A DNA stretch of 43,679 bases from Pseudoselenomonas ruminantium (GTDB lineage Bacteria > Bacillota > Negativicutes > Selenomonadales > Selenomonadaceae), in contig CACZHK010000034.1 of NCBI GenBank assembly GCA_902780915.1, forward strand, positions 1-43,679, written 5' to 3'. The notes under the pieces were generated by a model. The model saw only the letters and a program-made list of their open reading frames with translations. It was not told the DNA's origin and did not search any database. The position numbers and the translations under genes were made by a program. Below are positions 23,900 to 33,386 of this stretch, piece by piece (position 1 is the stretch's first letter; the number at the start of each line of letters is the position of its first letter).

Positions 23900-26503
23900 A
23901 TGTATCTGAAAAATTATCAAAAGCAAGCCCTCGACCATTTATCCGCCTTTTTGACGGAGGCAAAGGTTCTGGGGGATTCGCGCAAGGCATTCGAGACACA
24001 GCAGAACGCTCCGGGCTATCCGCCTGTCTATACACCGCTCAAGGGACTGGAAGATGTTCCTTATATCTGCTTACGCCTTCCAACCGGCGGTGGAAAGACG
24101 CTTCTGGCCTCCCACGCCATTCCTCTGGCTGCGCGGAATTTTTTAGAAAAAGACTATCCCTTCGTCCTGTGGCTGGTGCCTACGGATATGATCCGCAAGC
24201 AAACCTATACCGTCCTGTCGAACTTGGAAAGTCCCAATCGAAAGGTTTTGGAAGATGCTTTTGGGGGACGGGTGCGCGTCTTTGACATTACCGAATTTAC
24301 CCGCCTTCGTCCGCAGGATGTGACAGGTGAGGTTAATCTCTTCGTCGCAACCTTTGCGTCTTTCCGCGTGAAAAGCAAGGAGGGGCGCAAAGTCTATGCC
24401 CACCATGAATTTTTGGAGCCTTGTTTTCGCGATATTCCGAAACAGCCCTATTTTGACGAGGACGAAAACGGCTATGCAACCTTTCGCAATCTTCTCGCCT
24501 ATCACCGTCCTCTTGTGATCATCGACGAGGCCCATAACCATGCCAGCCCGTTGAGTATTGAGGTCATGCAGAGGCTCCGCCCGTCTGCCATCATTGAACT
24601 GACAGCAACTCCTGCAGCTAATTCCAATGTATTGTTCAAGGTCAGTGCTTCGGAACTCAAGGCAGAAGATATGATCAAACTGCCTATCGTGCTGACGGAA
24701 CATCAGACGTGGGAACATGCAGCAGACAATGCGGTGCAGCAGCGAATCGCTCTCGAAAAAGAAGCTGCAAAAGAGCCGGACTATGTGCGCCCCATCGCTT
24801 TCTTCCAAGCAGAAAACAAGGACAGAGAAGTAACGGCAGAAAAGGTGCGCCGTTATCTCATAGAGGAAGCCCATGTACCGGAAGATCAGATTGCAATCGC
24901 CACGGGGGACAAGCGGGAACTGGACGGAGTTAACCTCCTATTGCCGGACTGCCCTATTCGCTATGTGATCACGGTGCAGGCATTGAAAGAGGGATGGGAC
25001 TGCCCCTTTGCCTATGTGTTCTGCTCTCTGGCGCAGGTACATTCTCCCAAGGATGCGGAACAGCTCTTGGGGAGAGTCCTTCGTATGCCTTACGCGAAAA
25101 GAAGAGTATCGGAGGTTCTGAATCGCGCCTATGCTCATGTAGCTGTGACTGCATGGATGCAGGCGGTCAGCCAGATCCGCGACAATCTCTTGGGCATGGG
25201 GTTCGAGGACGAAGAGGCAAAAGAAGCCCTTCAGCATTACCAACCAAACCTTCCGGGACTGGAAATTCATGCGCCGGAAACGGAACGTATCACGCTTCAG
25301 TTCCAGACGATGGAACCGCCCCCAAAAGACACGTTGAACGCTATTTTGCAGGAAGGAAGCTATACCTCTGTGGAGATTCTGCCCGAGGGAGGCTGCAAGG
25401 TAGTAATTGAGCAGGCTTCGCCCATGGATTTGCGGGAATTGGAGATGCATGCGGAACAGATTTTCTCAAACAGTTCCGACCGTGCGTCCATGCTTCGGGA
25501 GATTCGTCGAAAAACATCTGAAATTCCTCCGTTGGTTTCTCCAATCCATCACAGCGTGAAGTTTACCGTTCCACAGCTTTGCCTTGATTTCGGTGAAGAT
25601 GCAGGTGTCTATGCAGCAGAGCCGGAAGATTTTCTGCCGGAGGATTGGCGATTGACGGACAATTACGAACCCACCCTGCCCTCCTTCCATTTCGACACGG
25701 AAAAGCATGTGTATGAATTCGATGTCATGGGGCACAGGGTAACGGAACGCCATCTTGGAGAGGGGCAAGGAACGCTCCTTCCCGGTGAAACGAACTGGGA
25801 ACTTGCGGAGTTGGTAGGATGGCTGGCAAGAAAAACCTTGGACATAGATTTGAACTATGAGGATCTGGTGGAATTCACCCGTCGGACATTGACAAGGCTG
25901 ATGGAGTTTCAGCACGTCTCCTTGGCAGACCTGGTTCGCTTGCGTTTCGTTCTGGCGAAACTGTTCGCGGAACGCATTGCGGATTGTAAGAATGCGGCAT
26001 ACGAGAAAGGAATGCAGGGCATGTTGTTTCAAGAAGCTGCCACTGTCCGTGTCACTCCCGACGTTTCCATGATCTTCCGCCCGGACGGCTATCCAGCCAA
26101 GAGCTTTTACCGTGGCTCCAAAGTGTTCCAACATCACTTTTATCCCCTGATCGGCGCGATGGACTCCGATGAGGAAGTTTACTGCGCTCAATGTATCGAT
26201 GCCCATCCCAACGTGGAAACCTGGGTTCGCAACATTCCCAAGGATGCCAGAAACTCTTTCTGGCTCCCCACTCATAAGGACAAATTCTATCCTGATTTCA
26301 TCGTGAAACTCAAGGATGACACCGTGGCTGCCATTGAATACAAAGGCGCCCACATCATCAGTGCTGATGATGCAAAGGAAAAAGACATGGTGGGACACCT
26401 CTGGGCAGAAAAAAGCCAGGGCCGCTGCCGTTTCCTCATGGCGACGAAACGGGACGAAAAAGGGCGGGATCTATCCATGCAGATCAAGGAATTTTTGTCA
26501 TAG
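23900..26503 (+). CDS. res: Type III restriction endonuclease subunit (Res)
   Basis: An 867-residue helicase-nuclease. Walker A LPTGGGKT (60-67), DEAH box (209-212), ELTATPA motif III, EGWDCPFAYVFCSLA and the arginine-finger motif LLGRVLRMP form the superfamily 2 ATPase. Near the C-terminus YPDFIVKL (Asp799) and EYK (Glu813, Lys815) form the PD-(D/E)XK nuclease. All motifs look intact. It works with Mod: ATP-driven diffusion and cleavage when two unmodified sites in opposite orientation meet. AGGTGG precedes the ATG. Confidence 0.93.
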   Translation: MYLKNYQKQALDHLSAFLTEAKVLGDSRKAFETQQNAPGYPPVYTPLKGLEDVPYICLRLPTGGGKTLLASHAIPLAARNFLEKDYPFVLWLVPTDMIRKQTYTVLSNLESPNRKVLEDAFGGRVRVFDITEFTRLRPQDVTGEVNLFVATFASFRVKSKEGRKVYAHHEFLEPCFRDIPKQPYFDEDENGYATFRNLLAYHRPLVIIDEAHNHASPLSIEVMQRLRPSAIIELTATPAANSNVLFKVSASELKAEDMIKLPIVLTEHQTWEHAADNAVQQRIALEKEAAKEPDYVRPIAFFQAENKDREVTAEKVRRYLIEEAHVPEDQIAIATGDKRELDGVNLLLPDCPIRYVITVQALKEGWDCPFAYVFCSLAQVHSPKDAEQLLGRVLRMPYAKRRVSEVLNRAYAHVAVTAWMQAVSQIRDNLLGMGFEDEEAKEALQHYQPNLPGLEIHAPETERITLQFQTMEPPPKDTLNAILQEGSYTSVEILPEGGCKVVIEQASPMDLRELEMHAEQIFSNSSDRASMLREIRRKTSEIPPLVSPIHHSVKFTVPQLCLDFGEDAGVYAAEPEDFLPEDWRLTDNYEPTLPSFHFDTEKHVYEFDVMGHRVTERHLGEGQGTLLPGETNWELAELVGWLARKTLDIDLNYEDLVEFTRRTLTRLMEFQHVSLADLVRLRFVLAKLFAERIADCKNAAYEKGMQGMLFQEAATVRVTPDVSMIFRPDGYPAKSFYRGSKVFQHHFYPLIGAMDSDEEVYCAQCIDAHPNVETWVRNIPKDARNSFWLPTHKDKFYPDFIVKLKDDTVAAIEYKGAHIISADDAKEKDMVGHLWAEKSQGRCRFLMATKRDEKGRDLSMQIKEFLS

Positions 26504-26568
26504 AAAATCTCTTTTTCATTTTTTATATAAGATTTCCTCAAAATCCAATTCTCGAGGTGGTGACTTTT

Positions 26569-28020
26569 TTGGAAAATCTGGATAAACTCGTGCGTGAGCT
26601 TTTGTTCCTTCCACATGAAACTGAGTGGGTGGAATTCAAACATGATAACTATGATCCGCAAATGATAGGTCGAGATATTAGCGCACTGGCGAATGGTGCT
26701 GCTTTGATGGATAAAGATACGGCCTATTTTATTTGGGGGATTGACGATGAAACCCATGAAATTGTTGGTACGAACTATGATTTGCACAATTTGAAAAAGG
26801 GGAATCAGGAATTAGAGAATTGGCTTCGTTATTTGCTCTCTGCACATGCGGATTTCGAGTATAAGACAGTGATTATGGAAGGAAAAACGGTTGGCGTTAT
26901 CGTGATTCGATCGGCCATGAATCTACCCGTCACTTTTGAAAAACAAGAATACATTCGCGTAGGAAGCTATACGAAGTTGTTGAGAGAATATCCGACAATA
27001 CAATCTCGGCTATGGAACAAACTACAAAACCAGAAATTCGAGGAGCAGATTGCAAAAAAGGATCTTTCTACAGAAGCTGTTCTGGATTTGTTGCACTACG
27101 AAGTGTATTTTAAATTATTAACCATGCCACTTCCTCATCAGTCCAATGAAATCCTAAATTATTTAGAAACGGATGAAATCGTAATCAAGCAGGATAATGG
27201 TTTATTCTCTATTACAAATTTGGGTGCAATTTTGCTTGCCAAGAAAGTCACAGAATTTCCCAGAGTAGCAAGAAAAGCGCTCCGGATTATACAGTATGAA
27301 GGGAAAAACAAGTTGTACCGCTTACGGGAAAATCCGCCAGAAACTAGCGGATATGCTGTTGTTTTCGAGGATATCATGCGATATATTCATGCTCTAGTTC
27401 CTGCAAGGGAGACAATCGAAAACGGGCTCCGAAAGGAACGGACATTCTATGCGATAGACGCAATCAGGGAAATTGTAGCGAATGCATTGATACATCAGGA
27501 CTTTTCCATTACGGGAGCAGGTCCTATGGTGGAGATATTTTCCAATCGCATCGAGATAACGAATCCCGGCAGACCGCTTATTGATGTGTTCCGTATAGTT
27601 GATACTCCACCTAGATCCCGAAATGAAAAACTTTCCGCTTTGATGCGACGCATGCGGATATGCGAGGAATCCGGTACCGGTTGGGATAAAAGCGTCATAG
27701 CCTGTGAACTTATGCAACTGCCGGCGCCGAGAATGGATGTTTATGAAGAGAGCACAAAAGTTACTTTACTTTCAGAAACGAAATTTTCTGACTTATCGAC
27801 AAAAGATCGGCTTTGGGGATGTTATTTACATGCCTGCATCCGATATATACAAGGCGATTATCTGACAAATCGCTCTTTGCGTGAGCGCTTTGGCCTGAAG
27901 ACTACTTCATCCGGGATGGTTTCTCGTATTATAAAGGAAGCAATTGCCCAGAACCTCATTCGGCCTTTTGACCAAGAGACTGCGCCAAGATATATGAAAT
28001 ACATTCCTAGTTGGGGATAA
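26569..28020 (+). CDS. AlbA_2 (Schlafen AAA_4-like) DNA-binding protein with HATPase_c_4 domain
   Basis: 483 residues from the TTG at 26569, chosen because GAGGTGG lies eight bases before it; upstream GTGs are part of that site. The N-terminal AlbA_2 domain (ETEWVEFKHDNYDP, DISALANGAALM, about 10-130) is followed by a GHKL-like HATPase_c_4 domain (EIVANALIHQDFS, NRIEITNPGRP) and a winged-helix end (SLRERFGLKTTSSGMVSRIIKEAI). Such proteins are commonly annotated RecG-like ATP-dependent helicases or regulators and cluster with restriction systems. AT-rich compared with res. It starts 65 bp after res and may be co-transcribed. Function is uncertain: regulator or defence accessory. Confidence 0.82.
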   Translation: MENLDKLVRELLFLPHETEWVEFKHDNYDPQMIGRDISALANGAALMDKDTAYFIWGIDDETHEIVGTNYDLHNLKKGNQELENWLRYLLSAHADFEYKTVIMEGKTVGVIVIRSAMNLPVTFEKQEYIRVGSYTKLLREYPTIQSRLWNKLQNQKFEEQIAKKDLSTEAVLDLLHYEVYFKLLTMPLPHQSNEILNYLETDEIVIKQDNGLFSITNLGAILLAKKVTEFPRVARKALRIIQYEGKNKLYRLRENPPETSGYAVVFEDIMRYIHALVPARETIENGLRKERTFYAIDAIREIVANALIHQDFSITGAGPMVEIFSNRIEITNPGRPLIDVFRIVDTPPRSRNEKLSALMRRMRICEESGTGWDKSVIACELMQLPAPRMDVYEESTKVTLLSETKFSDLSTKDRLWGCYLHACIRYIQGDYLTNRSLRERFGLKTTSSGMVSRIIKEAIAQNLIRPFDQETAPRYMKYIPSWG

Positions 28021-28023
28021 TTT

Positions 28024-28120
28024 AACTTGCCTATAACTTGCCGAGAGGGCACATCAGGATGGATAAACCCAGTAAAATCAAGGCTTGGCTAACTTGCCGG
28101 TAACTTGCCTACAACTTGCC
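28024..28120. repeat. Five helically phased AACTTGCC repeats
   Basis: Exact octamers start at 28024, 28035, 28091, 28102 and 28113: spacings of 11, 56, 11 and 11 bp. All point the same way. Such one-turn phasing is typical of arm-type binding sites for tyrosine recombinases and of iterons. Confidence 0.75.
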
Positions 28121-28133
28121 GGAGAGGCATTTT

Positions 28134-28158
28134 TCCCTGCCTATTTCCCTGCCCATTT
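28134..28158. repeat. Right copy of the CCTGCC-pair repeat
   Basis: Matches 18341-18365 in the same orientation: CCTGCC at 28136 and 28148, then CATTTT. Confidence 0.65.
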
Positions 28159-28190
28159 TATTTTTTCATACTTGCTCAGAAGCTCCAAAA

Positions 28191-28257
28191 TGTATAAAAT
28201 CATCAAAAATCATGTATAAAGTGCTGAAAATACGGTATAAATTTCCATTTTATACAT
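28191..28257. repeat. GTATAAA repeats next to attR
   Basis: GTATAAA occurs at 28192, 28214 and 28235 (spacing 22 and 21 bp) and inverted as TTTATAC at 28249. Two-turn phasing suggests binding sites for a recombination or replication protein. Confidence 0.5.
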
Positions 28258-28276
28258 ACTTTTCATGGATGAGAAA

Positions 28277-28322
28277 ATTCGTAATGAACAGGTCACAGGT
28301 TCAAGTCCTGCAGCTAGCTCCA
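28277..28322 (+). repeat. attR: displaced tRNA-Thr 3' end
   Basis: 46 bp matching 18250-18295 with one mismatch. The 5' half of a tRNA is absent, so this is not a gene. It marks the right border of the island. Confidence 0.9.
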
Positions 28323-28333
28323 TTGAAATCAAG

Positions 28334-28360
28334 GCTCCCGAAGTTTTCGGGGGCTTTTTT
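28334..28360 (+). terminator. Displaced tRNA terminator
   Basis: GCTCCCGAA / TTCGGGGGC hairpin and six T. It parallels the hairpin at 18307 with compensated changes. The 170 bp after it hold no supportable gene. Confidence 0.8.
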
Positions 28361-28534
28361 GCTGTTAGGGGCAGCTCTTTTTTTTTAGCTGATTTCGATG
28401 AGCCTTAAAGAAAAATCAATTTCTAAACAAAATTTAATGATATTATCAGAGAAATGGCTTAAAATAAAGAGTAAAAATGACGATATATGCTGTAGAAGAT
28501 TGGATTTGGTTGACGAGGACAGAGGGTTGATACC

Positions 28535-29623
28535 ATGGCCAAAAAGATATTATTGCTTTCGATGCTGGCGGGGCTGCTGTTTTCCTTTGGGGGGGCAGAG
28601 GCTGCGCCCCAGGTGATACATGCTGCGGGAGTATATATCATGGGGGACAATGATTCTCCCAAGATTGCCAAGGATGCTGCCAGGCAGGAGGCCATGCGGT
28701 CGGCGGTGGAGCAGGCGGGGGTCTATGTGGAGAGCTATTCCCGCACCCAGAATATGCAGCTGACGGAAGACGATGTGCGCATGATCTCCGGGGCGGTGCT
28801 GAAGGTCACCCATGAGAATACTGTGCCGGAGCTTACCGGGAATGTCATGAAGTATACGGTGAATATCACGGCTGAGGTGGATACCGACACCATCGACCTG
28901 CAGAATATGATGCAGAAGCGGCAGGAACTGGAAAAGCTGCAGAAGGAACGGGACGAGCTCAAGAAGCAGAATGAGGAATTGCTGCAGAAGTATGAGCAAG
29001 CCAGCGGCAAGGAAAAGCAGAGAATTGGCCATCAGCTTGAAAACCAATACACTTTGGGGCAGGTCTTTGATGAGTGCGTGGCCCTGATCCAGAGGGGCGA
29101 GCATAATGCCGCCATCACCCGCCTCAACATGGTCATCCGGGACACCAGCGTCACGGACAGCCCCCTGGCCTATGCCTATTACCTCAGGGGGCGGGCTTAT
29201 TATGGCCTGCGCTCTGATGACAATGCCCTGATGGACTTTGACAATGCCCAGAAAACTCCCCATGACAATGCCATCTATCCCATCTGGAAGTGCCACCGCT
29301 ACCGCGGGCTCATTTACTACGACAGGCAGCGCTACCAGGAGGCTTATGGCGAGCTGAAATGGGCCTGGGAAGCCTCTCCCAAGGATGATCGGGAACTCTG
29401 GAACGAGCTGCAGCGGGCAGACGAAATGGCCCACAAGCGCCAGGAGCCACCCCCGCCGCCCCAGCAGCAGGCTCCCGTCCAGTCAGGGGACAGCATGGAG
29501 GATATGTGGAAGCATGTCATCGGCACTATCCTCATTGATGCCATCAAGGGAGAGATAGGCAAGGCTCAGAATAGCGGCCATGAGGTCTATCATGGCAAGC
29601 CCAGGAAGAGAATCCCGGTGTGA
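28535..29623 (+). CDS. Exported FlgT/LPP20-like protein with coiled coil and TPR-like repeats
   Basis: 362 residues. A signal peptide (KKILLLSMLAGLLFSF, cleavage probably after AEA) targets it to the envelope. Residues about 30-125 resemble the N-terminal domain of FlgT/LPP20-type proteins (AARQEAMRSAVEQAGVYVES, DDVRMISGAVLKV), which in Vibrio FlgT binds the flagellar H ring. A Gln/Glu/Lys-rich coiled coil (about 130-175) and a TPR-like region (AYAYYLRGRAYYGL, KCHRYRGLIYYD) follow, then a proline/glutamine-rich tail. The flagellar link is inference: the domain also occurs in non-flagellar envelope proteins. Confidence 0.65.
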   Translation: MAKKILLLSMLAGLLFSFGGAEAAPQVIHAAGVYIMGDNDSPKIAKDAARQEAMRSAVEQAGVYVESYSRTQNMQLTEDDVRMISGAVLKVTHENTVPELTGNVMKYTVNITAEVDTDTIDLQNMMQKRQELEKLQKERDELKKQNEELLQKYEQASGKEKQRIGHQLENQYTLGQVFDECVALIQRGEHNAAITRLNMVIRDTSVTDSPLAYAYYLRGRAYYGLRSDDNALMDFDNAQKTPHDNAIYPIWKCHRYRGLIYYDRQRYQEAYGELKWAWEASPKDDRELWNELQRADEMAHKRQEPPPPPQQQAPVQSGDSMEDMWKHVIGTILIDAIKGEIGKAQNSGHEVYHGKPRKRIPV

Positions 29624-29649
29624 AATCTGAAGATAGCATAGCAGAACTT

Positions 29650-29679
29650 GCCCCATGCGCCATTTGCGACGCATGGGGC
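29650..29679 (+). terminator. Hairpin terminator
   Basis: A 10-bp perfect stem GCCCCATGCG / CGCATGGGGC followed by TGTTTAT, between the FlgT-like gene and the MATE gene. Confidence 0.7.
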
Positions 29680-29751
29680 TGTTTATCTGTTCTATTTGTG
29701 ATATGATAATAGGGCAAGTTAGTTTGATTTTTAAGGAGTTGTTAGTGGGCT

Positions 29752-31113
29752 ATGAAAGCCACTGAGATTGATATGACTCACGGATCCCTCTGGGACAAGA
29801 TTGTGCGCTTTGCCCTGCCCCTGGCCCTGACGGTGTTTTTGCAGCAGCTCTACAACGCCGCTGACGTGGCGGTGGTGGGGCGCTTTGTGGGCACGGAGGC
29901 CATGGCGGCGGTGGGCACCAATGTGTCCATCATCGGCCTTTTGGTGAATCTCTTCATGGGGATTTCCCTGGGAGCCAATGTCATGATCGCACGCTTCATT
30001 GGCGCCAGGGAGATGGAGAAGGCCGGCAGCGCTGTTCACACGGCTTTCCTTTTGGCTCTGGCAGTTGGCCTGGGGCTGATGGCATTGGGCGAGCTATTGA
30101 CCAGGCCGGTGCTTTCGGCCCTGGCCGTGCCTGACAGCGTCATGCCTTTAGCGGAGATGTACCTGCGGGTATTCCTGCTGGGGATGCCCTTTATGGGGCT
30201 TTACAACTTTCAGGCAGCTGTTTTCCGCAGCCGGGGAGATACCAGGACTCCGCTGCAGGTACTGGCTGTCACCAGCGTTGCCAATGCCTTGCTGGATGTG
30301 CTCTTTGCCGGGCCTTTGGGCTGGGGCATTGCAGGTGTGGCGGGAGCCACGGTGCTGGCTCAGCTGATGGCGGCGGGGATGCTTTTGCATGTACTGCGGC
30401 ATACGGACGGGGCTATCCGGCTGGACCTCCACAGGCTGCATTGGCAGGGGCAGCGCATCAGGGAAATCGTGAAGATCGGCCTGCCCGCGGGCATCCAGGC
30501 CATGGTGTTTTCCCTGTCAAACATCGTTATCCAGGCGGCTATCAACAGCCTGGGGGCGGATACCATGGCGGCCTCCAGTGCCGCCTTCACCATCGAGATC
30601 AATGTCTACTGCATTGTCTATTCCTTCTCCCAGGCGGCCACCACTTTTGTGAGCCAGAACTACGGGGCGGGGAAGCTCTTCCGCTGCCGCCGGGCCACCT
30701 GGCTCTGCTTTGGCCTGGGGCTGACCTTCATGACCACCGTTTCCCTGCTGGTGCTCTGCTTCGGGGAAAACCTGCTGGCTCTCTTTGACAGCCACCCGGA
30801 GGTCATTGCCCTGGGCATGGTGCGCATCTGGTATGTGGTGGTGCCTGCCAGCATCAACGGCATTGTGGATATTTTCTCCGGGGCGCTACGGGGCTATGGC
30901 TACTCGCTGCAGCCTGCCCTGCTGGCCCTGGTGGGCATCTGCGGGGTACGGCTGGCCTGGGTCTATCTGGCCTTTCCTGCCAGCCCTGATTTTGCTACCC
31001 TGATGTTCTGCTATCCCCTCAGCTGGACTGTCACAGCGGTATTTATCGGCGTGGCATACTGGTTCTACACCAAGCACGTGAAGGTCCTGCGCTTGCGCGT
31101 GGCGAGAAATTGA
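29752..31113 (+). CDS. MATE family multidrug/sodium efflux transporter
   Basis: A 453-residue inner-membrane exporter with twelve hydrophobic segments. Diagnostic stretches are LPLALTVFLQQLYNAADVAVVG at the start (first 20 residues shown in part), GANVMIARFIGA, and FRSRGDTRTPLQV between helices 4 and 5. Members exchange Na+ or H+ for cationic drugs or metabolites. It starts with GTTATG-like context and AAGGAG about 15 bases upstream. ftsH follows 23 bp after the stop. Confidence 0.92.
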   Translation: MKATEIDMTHGSLWDKIVRFALPLALTVFLQQLYNAADVAVVGRFVGTEAMAAVGTNVSIIGLLVNLFMGISLGANVMIARFIGAREMEKAGSAVHTAFLLALAVGLGLMALGELLTRPVLSALAVPDSVMPLAEMYLRVFLLGMPFMGLYNFQAAVFRSRGDTRTPLQVLAVTSVANALLDVLFAGPLGWGIAGVAGATVLAQLMAAGMLLHVLRHTDGAIRLDLHRLHWQGQRIREIVKIGLPAGIQAMVFSLSNIVIQAAINSLGADTMAASSAAFTIEINVYCIVYSFSQAATTFVSQNYGAGKLFRCRRATWLCFGLGLTFMTTVSLLVLCFGENLLALFDSHPEVIALGMVRIWYVVVPASINGIVDIFSGALRGYGYSLQPALLALVGICGVRLAWVYLAFPASPDFATLMFCYPLSWTVTAVFIGVAYWFYTKHVKVLRLRVARN

Positions 31114-31136
31114 TACTCCCGGAAAGGAGTCATTAT

Positions 31137-33116
31137 ATGAATGAGGTAAAAAAGCCTGAAAGGCCCATCATCTTTTACTATATTGTCACTCTGGCCCTTT
31201 TGGTGGCCTTCAACCATCTTCTCATGCCTTACTTCGAGTCCCAGAAGATAAAGGAAGTTGATTATGGCACCTTTATCCAGCAGACCGAAGCCAAGAATGT
31301 GGAAAAGGTGAATATCAAGGAAAACCAGATCATCTTCACGGAAAAGGGGGAAGGCACCGTCTGCAAGACGGGGCGGATAAACGACCCTGACCTTACCAAG
31401 CGGCTCTATGAGTCCGGGGCAGACTTTTCCGGGGAGATCGTGGAGGAAATGTCACCCTTCATGAGCATCCTCCTGTCCTGGGTGCTGCCCCTCCTGATCT
31501 TCTTTGCCATCGGACAGTACATGTCCCGCAAGATGATGGAGCGCATGGGAGGCGGCCGGGACTCCATGATGTTCGGCCTGGGCGGTTCCAAGGCGAAAGT
31601 CTACATCAAGAGCGCCCAGGGGGTGAAGTTCAGCGATGTGGCAGGAGAAGAGGAGGCCAAGGAAAATCTTTCCGAGATTGTCTCCTACCTTCATGACCCG
31701 GAAAAATTCAAGGCCATCGGCGCCTCCATGCCCAAAGGACTCTTGCTGGTGGGCCCTCCCGGCACGGGCAAGACCCTGCTGGCCAAGGCTGTGGCAGGCG
31801 AGGCGGATGTGCCCTTCTTCTCCATGTCCGGCTCGGAGTTCGTGGAGATGTTCGTGGGCATGGGGGCCTCCAAGGTGCGTGACCTCTTCAAGCAGGCCAA
31901 GGAAAAGGCTCCCTGCATCGTCTTCATTGACGAGATCGACGCCATCGGCAAGAAGCGTGATGGCCAGCTGGGGGGCAATGACGAAAGGGAGCAGACCCTC
32001 AACCAGCTGCTGACGGAAATGGACGGCTTCGAGGGCAACTCCGGGGTCATCATCCTGGCGGCTACCAACCGCCCCGATTCCCTGGACCCTGCCCTCACCC
32101 GCCCGGGCCGTTTTGATCGCCGGGTGCCGGTGGAGCTCCCTGACCTCAAGGGCCGGGAGGAAATCCTCAAGGTCCATGCCAAGAAAATCAAGGTGCAGGC
32201 TGAGGTGGACTACAACAAGGTAGCCCGCATGGCCTCGGGGGCCTCCGGGGCAGAGCTGGCCAATATCGTCAATGAAGCTGCCCTGCGGGCGGTGCGGGAT
32301 GGCAGGACGGAGGCCAGCCAGTCCGACCTGGAGGAAAGCATCGAGGTGGTCATTGCCGGCTACCAGAAGAAGAACGCCATCCTCTCGGACAAGGAGAAGT
32401 GGACTGTGGCCTATCACGAAGTGGGCCACGCTTTGGTGGCGGCTCTCCAGACCCACTCGGCGCCGGTGCAGAAAATCACCATCATCCCCCGTACCTCCGG
32501 CGCTTTGGGCTATACCATGCAGGTGGAGGAGGAAGGGAACCACTACCTCATGAGCAAGGAGGAACTGGAGAACAAGATCGCCACCTTCACCGGCGGCAGG
32601 GCGGCAGAGGCCCTGGTCTTTGACACCATCACCACCGGGGCTTCCAATGACATCGAGCAGGCTACCAAGATGGCCAGAGCCATGATCACCCGCTACGGCA
32701 TGAGCGAGGAATTCGGCATGGTGGCCTTGGAGACCGTCACCAATCGCTACCTGGGGGGCGACACCAGCCTCAGCTGCTCCATCGAGACCCAGACTGTCAT
32801 AGACCATCAGGTGGTGGCCCTGGTGAAAAGGCAGTATGACAAGGCTTACAAGCTGCTGGAAGACAACAGGGCGGCTCTGGAGAAGATTGCGGGGAAGCTC
32901 TACGAGCAGGAAACCATCACCGGAGAGGAGTTCATGGAACTGCTGGAACTGGAAAAGGGGCAGGAAGCGGCAGAAACTGCTGCTGCGGAGGAGGCTTCTG
33001 CCAGCTCTGCTGAGCAAGTGCCTGCCGCAGAAGTCCCCGGGGAAACTTTTGCAGAAAAATTAGCTCGCCAGCAGGAAAACGATGCTTCTCAGGAGAATAC
33101 CAGAGAACAAGAGTAA
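31137..33116 (+). CDS. ftsH: ATP-dependent zinc metalloprotease FtsH
   Basis: A 659-residue membrane-anchored AAA+ protease that degrades misfolded and regulatory proteins. Two membrane spans (about 11-30 and 107-126) flank an extracytoplasmic loop. The AAA module has Walker A GPPGTGKT (206-213), Walker [10 protein letters not shown] and the second region of homology ([20 protein letters not shown]). The M41 zinc motif HEVGH follows, then an acidic/alanine-rich tail. The ATG at 31137 is preceded by AAGGAG; a longer frame to 31110 has no support. Confidence 0.97.
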   Translation: MNEVKKPERPIIFYYIVTLALLVAFNHLLMPYFESQKIKEVDYGTFIQQTEAKNVEKVNIKENQIIFTEKGEGTVCKTGRINDPDLTKRLYESGADFSGEIVEEMSPFMSILLSWVLPLLIFFAIGQYMSRKMMERMGGGRDSMMFGLGGSKAKVYIKSAQGVKFSDVAGEEEAKENLSEIVSYLHDPEKFKAIGASMPKGLLLVGPPGTGKTLLAKAVAGEADVPFFSMSGSEFVEMFVGMGASKVRDLFKQAKEKAPCIVFIDEIDAIGKKRDGQLGGNDEREQTLNQLLTEMDGFEGNSGVIILAATNRPDSLDPALTRPGRFDRRVPVELPDLKGREEILKVHAKKIKVQAEVDYNKVARMASGASGAELANIVNEAALRAVRDGRTEASQSDLEESIEVVIAGYQKKNAILSDKEKWTVAYHEVGHALVAALQTHSAPVQKITIIPRTSGALGYTMQVEEEGNHYLMSKEELENKIATFTGGRAAEALVFDTITTGASNDIEQATKMARAMITRYGMSEEFGMVALETVTNRYLGGDTSLSCSIETQTVIDHQVVALVKRQYDKAYKLLEDNRAALEKIAGKLYEQETITGEEFMELLELEKGQEAAETAAAEEASASSAEQVPAAEVPGETFAEKLARQQENDASQENTREQE

Positions 33117-33168
33117 GATAGTCCCCGGAACGGATGTAGGGGAATGTATTCTGGGAGGACAGTGAATC

Positions 33169-33348
33169 ATGTTAGGACTTAGCATACCGAAACTTTTGCT
33201 GATACTGGGCGTAGCCCTGGTGCTCTTCGGCGGCAAGCGCCTGCCCCAGCTGGGCCGCAGCCTGGGCGAAAGCCTCAAGGGCTTCAAGGATGGGCTGGCT
33301 GCAGAGCCGGTGCTGGTGGATGACAAGAAGGAAAATCAAAGAAGCTAG
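33169..33348 (+). CDS. tatA: Sec-independent translocase protein TatA
   Basis: 59 residues with the TatA/E plan: an N-terminal membrane helix (SIPKLLLILGVALVLFGGKRL), the hinge FGGKRLPQLG, and an amphipathic helix (RSLGESLKGFKDGL) before a charged tail. TatA forms the twin-arginine export pore with TatC, which is not in the window. GGGAGG lies about 11 bases before the ATG. It follows ftsH by 52 bp and is closed by a strong terminator. Confidence 0.93.
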   Translation: MLGLSIPKLLLILGVALVLFGGKRLPQLGRSLGESLKGFKDGLAAEPVLVDDKKENQRS

Positions 33349-33356
33349 GATTTCTC

Positions 33357-33383
33357 AGGCTGTGCCGCAAGGCACAGCCTTTT
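33357..33383 (+). terminator. Hairpin terminator after tatA
   Basis: A 10-bp perfect stem AGGCTGTGCC / GGCACAGCCT with loop GCAA, then TTT. Confidence 0.9.
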
Positions 33384-33386
33384 CAC

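Larger units (their letters stand above)
18296..28322. mobile_element. Integrated island (about 10 kb) in tRNA-Thr
   Basis: The segment is bounded by 46-bp direct repeats of the tRNA 3' end, as left by tyrosine recombinases. Cargo includes a broken MobF relaxase, toxin-antitoxin remnants, the motif-sharing pair at 20828-22097, a type III restriction-modification system and an AlbA_2 protein. Base composition changes several times inside it, so it is itself a mosaic. No integrase, excisionase or conjugation machinery is left, so it is probably stuck or needs help in trans. Confidence 0.85.

Noticed and set aside
28024..28120. CRISPR array
   Set aside because: The repeats are eight bases long with 3-bp gaps, far too short and with no spacers.
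28271..28322. A second tRNA-Thr gene
   Set aside because: Only the 3' half from the anticodon loop onward is present; it is the att repeat.
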